Positions 43,431 through 54,802 of a stretch of DNA of 64,000 nucleotides are shown here, piece after piece. Below the pieces are notes generated by a model. The model ran no database searches, was not told the origin of the DNA, and was given only the letters and a program-made list of their open reading frames with translations. The position numbers and the translations under genes are program-made. Source of the DNA: Orychophragmus violaceus. Taxonomy: Eukaryota > Streptophyta > Magnoliopsida > Brassicales > Brassicaceae. Where the stretch lies: NCBI GenBank assembly GCA_030180135.1, contig CM058231.1:31003034-31067033 (forward strand). Direction: 5' to 3'. The first letter of the stretch is position 1. Every line of letters starts with the position of its first letter.

Positions 43431-45759
43431 ATGGAAAAATACTATAAAAAAAGTTTTGCATTAACCTCTGAAAACAATTATGATGATATGCCTTCAGATC
43501 CGGCAGATAGGAAACAAATATTGGAGTATCATCCTAATGAAAAAGATGAGTTAAGACGCAAATATCTTATTAAAGGTACTTGTCAACCTCGCGGTCATGA
43601 TTTTCCCAAAACACTGACAGGATATAAATTGAGACGATTCAATTTATCTTGGTCTGATATCTATCCTCTTTGGTTGAAATATAGTGTGAAAACGGATAAA
43701 GTCTTTTGTTTGGTTTGCTACTTATTTAGAGATCACACTAAAAAAAATGTGGGAGTGATGAATTTGTGACAAAAGGCTTCAATTGTTGGAAAATCCGAAG
43801 AGATTACAAGAGCATGTGGGATCAGTGAATAGTTTTCACAATAATGCTTTGAAAATGGGTGATAATCTGATGAGGCAAGGTCAATCAATCGTTCATGATT
43901 TTTTTAGCAAGATGATGCGATCAAAAATGAATACAGAATCAAATTGAATGCTTCATTTGATTGTTGTAGATACTTACTACGACAAGGGTTACCTTTTCGA
44001 GGGCATGACGAAAGTGTGGGATCAGCTAATAGAGGAAATTTTCTAGAGCTGCTGAAATACATTACAAAGTAAAATGAGCATATAAGTAAGGTTGTATTGG
44101 AGAATGCTCCAAAAAAATAACCAGATGGTGTCTCACAAAATCCAGACAGACATCATACTTTGCTTTGCAGAGGAAGTTATTCAATCTATTATTCAAGAAG
44201 ATGATCATGATTTATTTTGCTTGTTGGTCGATGAATCTGCAGATGTTTCTGACAAAGAGTAAATGGTAGTTGTTTTTCGATTTGTCGATAAAAACGGGAT
44301 TGTCAAAGAAAGGTTCAGAGGTTTTATTCATATTCTAGAAACATCTTCTCCATCTCTGAAACATGTTGTTGATTCATTTTTTGCTAAACATGGATTGAGT
44401 ATGAAAAAGTTAAGAGGCCAGGGTTACGATGGAGCAAGTACTATGAATGGTGAATTTAATGGGTTGAGATCTTTGATTTTGAGATAAAATATCTCTGCAT
44501 ATTATGTCCATTGTTTTGCCCGTCCGCTTCAACTGGTTGTCGTTGATGTTGCTAAAAAACATTTTGAAGTTGGAGATTTTTTTGACATGATCTATGTCTT
44601 GTTAAACGTGGTTGGAGCTTCTTGTAAGAGAAAAGACATAGTTCGAGAAGACCATCGGAAGAAAATCGAAGAAGGAATCCATAAAGGTGAAATTAAAACT
44701 GAAAAATGATTGAATCAAGAGATTTCAATTCAAAGACCTGGTAAAAATCGTTGGGGTTCTCAATACAAAACCTTATTACGGTTGGTTTTTTTTTTTGGGT
44801 ATATATTACGGTTGGTTAGTTTATTCCCTTCTATCATTACAGTGCTTGAGTGTGTTGAAAATGATGGGACTGATAGCATCAAAAGACGCCAAGCTAGTGG
44901 TTTTCTCAAATATTTCCACACATTTGACTTTGTGTTCTACTTATAGTTGATGGTGCTTCTTCTTGGACTCACGAATAATCTATCCAAAGCTCTACAAAGA
45001 AAAGATCAAGACATTTTGAATGTCATGTCTCTAGTGAAATCCACCAAGCAGCAATTGTGTAAGGTCAGGGATAGTGGATGGGATTCTCATCTTGGTAAAG
45101 TATCATCCTTTTGTGAAAATCATAAAATTGAGTTGCTCATTATGGAAGAAGAATTTGTCAATCCAAAGAAGCCAAGGAAAAGAAGCAACATAACGAACTT
45201 GCATCATTATCAAGTGGAATGCTTCTACACGGTATTGGATATGCAAATTCAAGAGTTTAATGACCGTTTTGATGAGGTAAACACTGAATTACTTGGATAC
45301 ATTGTGTCGTTGAGTCCTAAAGATTCATTCCATGAGTTTGATCACTTGAAACTTCTGAGGTTGTCTGAGTTTTATCCAGAAGATTTTAGTCACTTTGAAC
45401 ATATATCTTTTGAGCATCAACTTGGTATTTACATTGATAACATCCGAGATGATGAAAGATTTGCTAATTCTGAGAATCTTGGAGATCTTGCACGTGTGAT
45501 GATGGAGACAAAGAAACATCTTTCACATCCCTCGATTTATCGACTTTTGAAACTTGTATTAACTTTACATGTAGCCACCGCCACTGTGGAGAGGTGCATC
45601 TCTACAATAAAAATTGTGAAGACTACCTTACGCAATCGAAAGAGTAACCAATTTTTAAATAATTGTCTAATTTGTCTTATTGAAAAAGAACATTTTGACA
45701 AAATGACAAATGAGATAGTGATAAAGATGAATATGGAAGATCGTAGAGTTATTTTGTAA
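43431..45759 (+). pseudogene. hAT transposase (TTF-type zinc finger, RNase H-like core, dimerisation domain), broken
   Basis: The frame 43431-43769 reads KGTCQPRGHDFPKTLTG, RRFNLSWSDIYPLWLKYS and DKVFCLVCYLF, the TTF-type zinc finger of plant MYM/ZMYM1-like hAT proteins. The DUF4371-like core follows, broken (LLRQGLPFRGHDESV). Then 44263-44487 has GQGYDGASTMNGEFNGL, and pieces on to 44946 have NRWGSQYKTLLRL. The frame 44947-45759 ends with the hAT dimerisation domain (ATATVERCISTIKIVKTTLR, NQFLNNCLICLIEKE). At least six stops or frameshifts are present, so the copy is inactive. Confidence 0.85.
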
Positions 45760-45936
45760 GAATTTTTTAAAGTTTTTTTTGTTATAACATTTTAGTGTTT
45801 TTTCATTTAGTTATGGATTTTTTGGTTATTAATACTTGTATTTTTATAATTTAATTTTTTAATAAATAATAATTATGTGCTACATGCTAAATCAATTTCT
45901 AGATCCGCCCATGGGATGCTTAACCCATATATAACA

Positions 45937-46328
45937 ATATTCTTGGAGAATTCTGAGCGATGTGTATAAGATGATTCTATGGGAGATAAGAGCGTGTTGA
46001 GACTTGTATCTATAATCTTTTTGATCATTTGGTGTGTTATTCTTGTATCCATTTCTCTTTAGCATATTAAGATCAAAATCCCCCAATTGATTTTTCATTT
46101 TTGTTATTCAACATCTTACCAAATAAACCTTTTAGAATATCCATATTCAATAAGCATGATTTTTTCATAATCATTCAACTGGGTTGGGAATACTAAGTTG
46201 TTTTAAGAAAGAAAATAGCTTTTATAGTTCAAATGGGTCTAGCGAAAATAACATGGCATTTGGTCATTTTTTTATGTTTTGTTCAAAACATATATTATAT
46301 TAAGCTTAAATGTGGGTTATAAGGAGGA
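45937..46328. other. Unassigned flank between the Tat nest and the Tekay-like element
   Basis: AT-rich, without credible ORF. It begins with the right Tat-1 TSD ATATT and ends with GAGGA (46324-46328), the left TSD of the next element. Together with 14311-15320 it represents older sequence, with no recognisable gene. Confidence 0.6.
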
Positions 46329-47851
46329 TGTAACGCCCGCGTTCTAAGGATGAACGGATTGGGTCATGTATGGTCATCCGGAATTGTCTTTTAAGACAAG
46401 GAATATTGAAAACTAGGGGGTTCATCTGGATAAGTAAGGTTTACTGTGTGAAAGCCGAGCTAAAACGAACTGGAAGAGTTCAGGCCATGATTTTTGGACC
46501 AAGAGTGAATGTTGAGCTGATTTGGTCGGATTAAGACAGTATTGGTCAAGATTCGGACAAGTTTGGTCAGATTTCGGACATGACGGTTAAGACTATCGGC
46601 TTAAGCTTAAGTCCGCGGAATTGATCGTCTGACTGGGTTTTGGCGGGAACGGTTATTGGCCGAAACTCAGCATTTTTGCCCAAGGAAGAAGATTGGGAAC
46701 ATGTTTATGATAAAATCCGCGCAGCCAAGTGATGAAAGCGCGGGGAAGGCAGTTGGATTGGCTTGGCCAATCAGAAAGACGCGGAGCAGTTTTTGACGGT
46801 TTTGGCTCGAGTAAAACCGTCCACAGTCTAATAAAAGTCGCCCTTAGGCGATTATTGATCACTTTTTCCCGCCCAAGAACTCAGAAAGATCGAGAGAGAT
46901 TCTTAAGAGTTAACTCGTTCAGACCGAGAAAAGTAAAGATTTGGCCGAGAGTTGGACAAGCGATTGGCTGGGATTGCTGTACTGATTGGATCGGCGATTG
47001 TTCGGTTGGATTCGAGCACAAGAGGTGTCAGAAAACTGCTACATCATCCGAACCGAAAGACTAAAGTAAGTGTGTGACTGTGGCTATAGATTATGATCGT
47101 CTGCTTGCTTAGATTCGTTGAGTCTAGGTTGGCTAGGACTTTTCTGATTGCTAGCTTATTGATTACTCTGTTTCTGCTGTGACTTAATCGATTGATAGAT
47201 TCCTTTCACCGAGCATCTAGATCTGATCATGCACTTAAGGGCAGTTTGCTCATTAAGGCTTGATGTTGGATCGTGGAAGATGGCTCGTTGACTTGGAATT
47301 ATCAGATCTGGTTAAGTATATGTCTGTTCAGGCCATTCTGTTTCTGCTGACTTAATCGAATGACTGGTTTTATTCATCGAGATGAAGACTCTTTGACTTG
47401 AAACAGCCAGTTCGGATTAAGTGCATGTACTGATGATAAGCTTGATAGAATGGCTGAATGTATGGCTTGTCTGCGTGATTATTATGTGGCTAAGTGAGAC
47501 GGGACGACCGCTCTCACTAAGAAATCCGTTTGCTTATGCCTCATTTGTGGATGCAGGTGATCGTTCTGAGAAGGCTTAGGTGCGAGACTAAAGGTGGCTA
47601 GATGGAAACGATGGTTTGATTTGGGTAGATTTGGTTAAGTATGAATGTAATAGCTTAGTGGCAAACTGATCATTGTACTTAAACCTCGAAATCTATCAAA
47701 GTCTGTTTTATGCTTAAAATGCTTGTCTAGTTCGGATTAAAAAACGCAAAATAATTCTAAGTATGGAAAATTTTGAAAATGGCCTAAGTTTGGGCGAGGA
47801 AGTCGACCCAGACACTACCCGCGGGTGGAAAAATTGGGTCGTGACTTTTCA
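46329..47851 (+). repeat. Tekay-like 5' LTR (1523 bp)
   Basis: It begins TGTAACGCCCGCG and ends GACTTTTCA. It is closely similar to the two arms of the 3' LTR (49594-50509 and 53071-53665), with scattered substitutions. The frame 46729-47064 lies in LTR sequence and is unlikely to be a protein. The end runs directly into RNase H coding sequence, without a primer site. Confidence 0.85.
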
Positions 47852-49568
47852 AGTTGGTTTGAAGTACATTTGCACACAGCCGGAATTGAATTTGAGACAG
47901 AGAAGATGGATGGAGACAATGGCCGATTATGACTTGGATATTGTATATCATCCGGGAAAGGCAAACACGGTGGATGATGCTTTAAGAAGGAAGCGAGTGG
48001 ATTCGGATTCAGAGAAAGACATGGAAGGATTAATCAGTATGATCAGTACATTGCGTCTGACTGCCTTGACTGGCGAAGTGGAACCATTGGGTCTAAGTGC
48101 AGTGGATCAAGCGGATTTATTGACCAGAGTGAGGTTAGCTCAAGAGGAGGATCAGGAGTTGATCGATGAGGCAGGAAAAGAAAAGGCCGAGTATCAGAAT
48201 TCAAACAATGGGACGATTTTGGTGAACGGCCGAGTTTGTGTTCCAAAGGATCAAGGGTTGCGGGATGAAATCCTTAAGGAAGCACATCAGTCAAGATTCT
48301 TGATATATCCCGGGACCACTAATATGTATCGTGATCTGAAGCGGTATTATCATTGGGTTGGAATGAAGCGTGACGTTGCTAAGTGGGTTGTTGGATGCCC
48401 TATTTGTCAGATGGTTAAGGCTGAACATCAAGTTCCAAGCGGATTGTTACAAAGCTTAACAATTCCGGAGTGGAAAAGGGACAAGATCACGATGGATTTC
48501 GTGACTGGATTGCCAATGCGGAATGGTAAAGATGCAATTTGGATTATTGTGGACAGACTGACTAAGTCAGCACATTTTCTTGCAATCAACAAGCAAGATA
48601 ATGCGGCAGTAATGGCCAAGTTGTATGTGGAATAGATCGTGAGATTGCACGGAGTACCGGAGAGCATTGTGTCAGACCGTGATAAAAAGTTTAGTTCAAC
48701 CTTCTGGAAGACGATGCAGATGGCAATGGGGACAAAGGTCCATATGAGTACATCTTATCATCCTCAGACAGATGGACGGTCAGAGAGGATGATCAGGACA
48801 CTTGAAGATTTTTTGTGAGCTTGTGTTCTGGACTGGGGCGGCAACTGGGATCAATACTTACATCTGGCCGAATTCTCTTACAACAATAGCTACCAAGCTA
48901 GTATCGGAATGTCGCCTTATGAAGAACTTTATGGACGGCCATGCAGAACACCGTTGTGTTGGACTTAGGTGGGAGAACGAAGCATCTTTGGCCGAGACTT
49001 TGTTGAGGAAACAACTGAAAGAATAAGGGTGTTGAAGATTAAGATGAAAGAAGCCAAGACAGACAAAAGAGGTATGCTGATAAGCGGAGGAAACAGTTAG
49101 AAATTGCGGTTAAAGATATGGTCTATTTCAAGACAGCCACATATAAAGACAAGGATCGAGCTACAAAGAATGCAAAGTTAAGTCCAAGGTACATGGGATC
49201 GTACAAGATTTTGGAGAGAATCGGGGAAGTGGCTTATAAGCTGGAGTTACCTTCGGCTATGTATGCGTTACATAATGTTTTCCATGTCTCTAATGCATAA
49301 GTGACAGGCATAATGTGGTTTCTGAACCACCTTCGAACTTAAGGGAAAATTTTACAGTATAAGGAAGACCAGTCCGAGTTTTGGATGAAAAGATCAAGAA
49401 AGTTGGCAGAATAAAGAACGTAAGAATGATCCAAGATGTTTGGGATTGTGATGGTGACGAAGCAACAACTTTGGAACCGAAAGCAAAAATGCAAGCTAAA
49501 TTTCCTAAGTGGTTTGAGAAACTTAAGGAAAATCCGGGTAAGAAGAGTAAGACTCGAGGACGAGTCTA
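47852..49568 (+). pseudogene. pol: Tekay-like RNase H end, integrase and chromodomain-like tail
   Basis: The first part is in frame with LTR codons (open frame 47763-48635). It reads LNLRQRRWMETMADYDLDI and YHPGKANTVDDALRRK, the RNase H end. The integrase zinc site is ILKEAHQSRFLIYPGTT...GCPICQMV; the second histidine of HHCC is a tyrosine. The core has ITMDFVTGLP, then a stop at 48633-48635, SIVSDRDKKFSS and HPQTDGRSERM. More frameshifts follow. The tail at 49381-49568 (VLDEKIKKVGRIKNVRMI, KMQAKFPKWFEK) resembles a worn chromodomain. Confidence 0.8.
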
Positions 49569-49570
49569 AG

Positions 49571-49593
49571 CCAAGTGGGGGGGGGGGGGGAGT
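49571..49593 (+). other. Tekay-like polypurine tract with a run of 14 G
   Basis: CCAAGTG is followed by an uninterrupted G-run (49577-49590) and AGT, directly before the LTR TG. It is in the position of the plus-strand primer. The run length may be affected by sequencing slippage. Confidence 0.8.
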
Positions 49594-50799
49594 TGTAACG
49601 CTTGCGTTCTAAGAATGAACGAATTGGGTCATGGATGGTCATCCGGAATTGCCTTTTAAGACAGGGAATATTAAAACCTAGGGGGTTCATCTTGATAAGT
49701 AAGGCTTATTGTGTGAAAGCCGAGCTAAAATGAACTAGAAGAGTTCAGACCGTGATTTTTGAACCAAGAGTGAATGTTGAGCTGATTTGGTCGGATTCAG
49801 ACAGTATTGGTCAGGATTCGGACAAGTTTGGTCAGATTTCGGACAGGACGGTTAAGACTATCGGCTTAAGCTTGAATCCGTGGAATTGATCGTCTGACTG
49901 GGTTTTGGCGAGAACGGTTATTGGCCGAAACTCAACATTTTCGCCCAAGGAAGAAGACTGGGAACATGTTTATGATAAAATCCGTGCAGCCAAGTGATGA
50001 AAGCGCGGGGAAGGCAGTTTGATTGGCTTGGCCAATCAGAAAGACGCGGAGTAGTTTTTGACGGTTTTGGCTCAAGTAAAACCGTCCACAGTCTAATAAA
50101 AGTCGCCCTTAGGCGATTATTGATCACTTTTTCCCGCCCAAGAACTCAGAAAGATCGAGAGAGAGATTCTTAAGAGTTAACTCGTTCAGACCGAGAAAAG
50201 TGAAGATTTGGCCGAGAGTTGGACAAGCGATTGGCTGGGATTGTTGTACTGATTGGATCGGCGATTATTCGGTTGGATTCGAGCACAAGAGGTGTCAGAA
50301 AACTGCTATCATCATATGAACCGAAAGACTAAAGTAAGTGTGTGACTATAGATTATGATCGTCTGCTTGCTTAGATTCGTTGAGTGTAGGTTGGCTAGGA
50401 CTGTTCTGATTGCTTGTTTATCGATTAATCTGTTTCTGCTGTGACTTAATCGATTGATAGATTCCTTTCACCGAGCATCTAGATCAGATCATGCGCTTAA
50501 GGGCAGTTTCACTACAAAAAATATAGGCATTGGTAGCACTTTAGGATAGCACATTTTTGCTAAGTGCTATTATAGAGGATATGCCAAGTTGAGATACTCT
50601 ATTACAGCATTATATCAATGTTGTTCCGTAAATTCACTCAGCGGGAAGCGAAAATGAGTTTTTAAGACCTGATTTTTGCTATAATTTTGTTTCCCTCGGT
50701 GAAAATTAGAATGACCGCCATTAGGCTTAACATTTTGTTTTCTTCTTAAACAAATCCTCATATATTTTTTTTTAAAACTAGTCTCTCATATACAAAAGA

Positions 50800-52640
50800 A
50801 AAAAAATCTCTCTAACCTTGCCGTCTCTCAGATTCAGTCACCCGAAAGTTTTTCCCACCTCCCTTTGTTGAAATCCATCGATCCAACCTAAACCGGATTT
50901 CTTCCACCACTATCCTCCTCACCCAAACCCTAGACCCTATTTTCTTCTTCCGACCTTCTCCTTCTCTTTCTCGACGCGGCGGTTCTGATTGGTGTGGTGA
51001 GGACTCGGAGGTTCCTCTACCTGCGTGGGTTTGGTCCAAAAATCTCAATCTCTTTGTATCTACTGGATCCTTCTCCGAATATTACCTTTCTGGTTCAAAG
51101 AGTTGTTGTTAGAGTGTTCTTTCCATCGCAGAATATTTTCGGTTCAAGATGAAAACCCAGCGGCCTTTGAAATTGTTTTCTCTTTTTGGATCTTGTGGGA
51201 CTCCTGGTGTTAGCCGTGGCCCAGTCAAGTCGCAGAGGAAGATTCCTTGGTGTCCTTATAAGGTGATAGATTTTTTGATCTTGGAGGATTTTTCATCTTA
51301 CCTTGTCTAGGGCTTAACTCTTAAGTTTAAGGTTTGTGGGTTGAATTGGGTCACTTTTGTAGATTATGTTTTCATTGATGGATTGGTTTTAAGACTTGCG
51401 ATTATTGTTCTTGCAGGTGAACCAACTGCTTTAGGTTGCAGAGAAATGCTAAATCAAAGTGGATAAGAGGAATTTTAAATCAAACCATTTTCCTGCATCA
51501 GATTATGGACTGTATTTCAGATAATGAAATGATAATAAAGGTAAGCGCCTCTTTTCTTGTGATCATTATAAGCTTTTTTACCTTTAGATATGAGAAAATT
51601 GTGGGATACAATGCAATCAATCAAGATTTGATCCTTTTGTCTCTGTTTTTTTAAGACTATGGGAGAGTGTAGGCATGTACATAAGGCGTTTGTCTCATGT
51701 TTCTTCTAAATTACGGGATAACCTATTTCCAAAGGACTTAGAAGAAATGAGAGCCAGAGTTAGCAATCCATATGAAAATGAGCAGATTATAAAGTTTGCT
51801 ATTCGATTTGTCACTTAACTTTGCCAAAGATGCTATAAAGTTTGTTAACGATAAACTGATTTTCTTGCTGGTATGCGTGAAGGAAGGACAGAACTCTACT
51901 TGATATTGTCCTTTTAAGAGATGCAGTGGTAATGCCTTATAAAAGAGGTTGTGCAATGTATCTTCCTGTAAGTACTGTATCATTTCTTATCAATTATAAA
52001 ACAGAGATGCGTTTGATTATATATTCATGAATTGGCTTATGGTGCAGGCTCTTTGGAAGGGCTGTTGGCCTTGGGAGTGTAGAAGGGTTTGACCATGCTC
52101 TGGAGATACAACCTTATGGGGATGTGGTGATTTACCTTCTTGTAAAGACAGTCCTTGTATGCCTTTCTTTATCTAGCACTGTGGAGAGACAAAGGTAAAC
52201 AAAGGTTAACGTTAAGATTGCTCCTTTTCTTGGATTTTTTTTTCCGAGAAACTTAGCAAGGAATTCACAGCCATGAAGTTTTACTTCTCCAATCCCATCG
52301 TAGGTCCATGTTCTGGGGAAGTTCAGGTATGTTAGTTGGAGATTCACAAAGTATACATGCAGTTTTTAGAGGCATCGTTAGTCACAAAGTATATGTAGAT
52401 GTGAAACGTTGGAGATTTACAAAGTATATGGGTAGGACACTTGTTCATTCTATATCTGTAGTTGGTGATTTGAACCATTTAATATTAATCACAATGTTTG
52501 TTTAATTGACAGAAAGGGAAATGGTTGAAGACATGGGGAAAAGGAACGAAGAAGAAAAGAGGAAAAAGATTGGAGAAAGAAAGGAAGGGAGGATCTGCAG
52601 CTTGATTTCTTGGATTAGCATCTTGGTAGACTTAATTTAA
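50800..52640 (+). pseudogene. Captured host-gene-like fragment inside CACTA
   Basis: I do not recognise the gene. The CT-rich 50800-50960 stretch looks like a 5' UTR. An ATG at 51149 opens MKTQRPLKLFSLFGSCGTPG, reading to TGGTGTCCTTATAAG with GTGATAG following at 51262, like a splice donor. An acceptor-like TTCTTGCAG ends at 51417. Later pieces include KDLEEMRARVSNPYENEQ near 51735-51790 and FGRAVGLGSVEGFDHALE near 52052-52110. A GA-rich end (52500-52600) reads KGNG-like and lysine/glutamate-rich. The pieces could come from more than one gene. Strand is inferred from the splice-like signals. Confidence 0.4.
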
Positions 52641-52780
52641 TGTTAATTTAGATAGTTTTGTTAATGATCTTTTTGTAAACATGTTTTGATTTATTAATAA
52701 ATCATTTTTTTTTGTCAACATTAATAAATCATTTCAAATATATTTTTTTTAATATAAATCCAATTGATACAGAAAAAATA

Positions 52781-52785
<5 letters not shown>

Positions 52786-52829
<44 letters not shown>

Positions 52830-52850
52830 TATAATATATAATAATAATTT
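52786..52850. repeat. (AAT)n/(ATA)n microsatellite
   Basis: About twenty consecutive ATA/AAT triplets followed by ATATAATATATAAT. Simple sequence inside the CACTA element; length probably variable. Confidence 0.9.
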
Positions 52851-53665
52851 AATACGGCTCGGTTCGGCTACAAAATGCTATTATAGATAGATCCATTTAT
52901 AGCATTTAGATATTGCTATTGTATAAGCATCTATTATAACATACCAAAAACGCGCTATTGTATAGGTGGTATCTACGATAGCTTGGGATGTCTTAGCGTT
53001 TATGAAAATGCTATCAATGACATATTATAGCATTTTTCTCGTGCTAATAATATGCATATTTCTTGTAGTGTTTGCTCGTTAAGGCTTGATGATGGATCTT
53101 GGAAGATGGCTCGTTGACTTGGAATGATCAGATCGGGTTAAGTATATGTCTATTCAGGCCATTCTGTTTCTGCTGACTTAATCGAATGACTGGTTTCTTT
53201 CATCGAGATGAAGGCTCTTTGACTTGAAACAGCCAGTTCGGATTAAGTGCATGTACTGATGATAAGCTTGATAGACTGACTGAATGTATGGCTTGTCTGC
53301 GTGATTATTTTGTGGCTAAGTGAGACGGAACGACCGCTCTCACTAAGCAATCCGTTTGCTTATGCCTCATTTGTGGATGCAGGTGATCGTTCTAAGAAGG
53401 CTTAGGTGCGAGACTAAAGGCGGCTGGATGGAAAGGATGGTTAGATTTTGGTAGATTTGGTTAAGTGTGAATGTAATAGCTTAGTGGAAAATTGATCATT
53501 GTACTTAAACCTCGGTTTGTTTTATGCTTAAAATGCTTGTCTAGTTCGGATTGAAAAACGCAAAATAATTCTAAATATGGAAACTTTTGAAAATGGCTTA
53601 AGTCTGGGCGAGGAAGTCGACTCAGACACTACCCGCGGTGGGAAAAATTGGGTTGGGACGTTTCA

Positions 53666-54802
53666 GAGGGCTCTTTGCCGGAGAGTACAACTTGTTACAT
53701 AAATGAAAAACAAAGCATTAAGAGGATAGGTTAAACGGTTTAAATCGTAGATAAAAATCGGAAGCTTCTTCAAAAGGGCTTCTAAAATGATCGAGTTTGA
53801 ATCGATCTATTCTTCTACCAATATAGGCATAATGAAGAAACAATTAGCTCGTGCACAATAGGCTACTAAGCTTTGAAAGAAATTCTCCATGAAGGAGAAA
53901 ATTAATGGAATTGTTCTCTCCAAAAATGAAGAAGATGATGAAAGTGATCTCTCCAAAGTGGAAGGTGATGAAAGTGATCTCTCCAAAAAGGAGAAAATTG
54001 GTCTCTCCTAAAGGGAGGAAATTGATATGCCTTTTAAGCCAGATGTGATTAAAAACCCCATTGAGAACATAACTAAATCCAGGTCTACAGCCGTATTTTT
54101 CTTGGACTTGTAGAATGATATGGTCGGATGGTGAAGAGTCGCATACGGTTTGAGGTAACGAGACACTGGTTGAACGGGAAGCTTTGAGGAAGCCTTTGGT
54201 GGGCTCAAACTTGGGCCAAAATCCATAAAAAAAAAAATTATTGCACCGGCCCACAAGAGAAAGGCTGTTCGACGGCTGAGAGATTGGTCAGAGGTATCTT
54301 GCTCGCCGATTGCACAAAGCTTGCCATAAAGAGCCGTAGCCCACCACTCGAAAGAGATCGTCGCAAATGATATGGGTTCGATGATTTGCTGCGGCAGAGA
54401 GGGTGAGGCAGTTAGGGGAGATTCAGTGAAGTAGCACTGTGACGAATCTGAAATGACCAACGGATCTAGAGGGCTCGGCGGTGTAAGAGTCTCCGGCGCC
54501 ACCAGAGAACGTACAACACAAAAATGAGCGAGTTTTGCCTTCGTTGTTGCTTGATTCGGGTTCTTGGCATGTTATGTGATATTTTATAACGTGAGTATGC
54601 ATAATGCAAGATATATTTTGGTTACATTTTTTTGTCACTTGGTCATTTAGCTAATCTGACCTTACTTTTATAAATAAGTGAATTAACATCAGACGAAACT
54701 AAACAAACAATTTTCAACCTTCAATTTTGTATATACTAGACATAAATGTTTAAAAACGAGAACAAGAAAATACAAAAATCAATGATGGCGACTTCAAAAA
54801 CT
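53666..54802 (-). other. Unclassified segment with minus-strand frames and a short internal repeat
   Basis: The minus frame 54502-54008 (164 residues) starts MAPETLTPPSPLDPLVIS and is proline/serine-rich. It could be the beginning of a LINE ORF1 or another retroelement protein, but nothing diagnostic is visible. Overlapping frames at 54254-53844 read repeated FGEITFI words. These come from four imperfect copies of TCTCTCCAAA-type units at 53905-54020. I cannot say whether this is host sequence or an old element. 54640-54802 is AT-rich and empty. Confidence 0.3.

Larger units (their letters stand above)
41664..45913 (+). mobile_element. hAT transposon (4250 bp) inserted in the Tat-1 LTR
   Basis: The terminal inverted repeats are CAGGGGCGGA (41664-41673) and TCCGCCCATG (45904-45913), 9 of 10 bases complementary. 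It is flanked by an 8-bp TSD, GGATGCTA (41656-41663) and GGATGCTT (45914-45921), 7 of 8 matching. CAGGGGCGGA-type ends with 8-bp TSDs are diagnostic of hAT. It contains a broken transposase (43431-45759) and, in its AT-rich 5' part, a probable Helitron end. Because it splits the LTR exactly, it arrived after Tat-1. Confidence 0.93.
15321..45936 (-). mobile_element. Tat-1: Tat-lineage Ty3/gypsy element, split by Tat-2 and hAT insertions
   Basis: Both ends are clear: LTRs begin TGTTATTACC and end ATATATAACA, and ATATT flanks both sides (15316-15320 and 45937-45941). The element reads on the minus strand: 5' LTR (45936-41131, interrupted), gag (41130-39553), then the gap filled by Tat-2 (23980-39547), protease, RT-RNase H, a second archaeal-type RNase H, integrase, an extra antisense ORF and the 3' LTR. 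The second RNase H and extra ORF are known marks of the Tat group. All coding parts are broken. Removing insertions, its own length is roughly 10.8 kb. Confidence 0.9.
50510..53070. mobile_element. Non-autonomous CACTA (EnSpm) transposon, 2561 bp, with captured sequence
   Basis: The ends are CACTACAAAAAATAT (50510) and ATATTTCTTGTAGTG (ending 53070), inverted repeats of CACTACAAGAAA type with a 3-bp TSD TTT (50507-50509, 53071-53073). Sub-terminal zones contain many copies of GCTATTATA / TAGCATTT words, as expected of EnSpm binding repeats. No TNP-like transposase is present. The interior (about 50800-52620) is less AT-rich and gene-like, probably captured host sequence. Confidence 0.88.
46329..53665 (+). 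mobile_element. Tekay-like chromovirus Gypsy with large internal deletion
   Basis: The LTRs of about 1.5 kb (46329-47851 and 49594-53665, the latter holding a 2561-bp CACTA insertion) begin TGTAACGC and end TTTCA. The flanks are GAGGA and GAGGG (53666-53670), a 4-of-5 TSD. The internal part is only 1.74 kb: RNase H end, integrase and a chromodomain-like tail, then a polypurine tract. Primer site, gag, protease and RT are missing. Integrase motifs and tail resemble the Tekay/Del group; the lineage is tentative. Confidence 0.85.
49594..53665 (+). repeat. Tekay-like 3' LTR, split by CACTA
   Basis: Arms 49594-50509 and 53071-53665 together align with the 5' LTR. The break falls in GGGCAGTTT-GCTC, which is uninterrupted at about 47240-47255 in the 5' LTR. 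TTT is duplicated on both sides of the insert. Confidence 0.9.

Noticed and set aside
46653..47064. Frames of 69 and 111 residues, the former repeated at 49918-50127
   Set aside because: Inside the Tekay-like LTRs; the repeat reflects LTR duplication.
52786..52850. Functional origin or regulatory element in the AAT/ATA run
   Set aside because: A plain microsatellite; nothing else around supports function.
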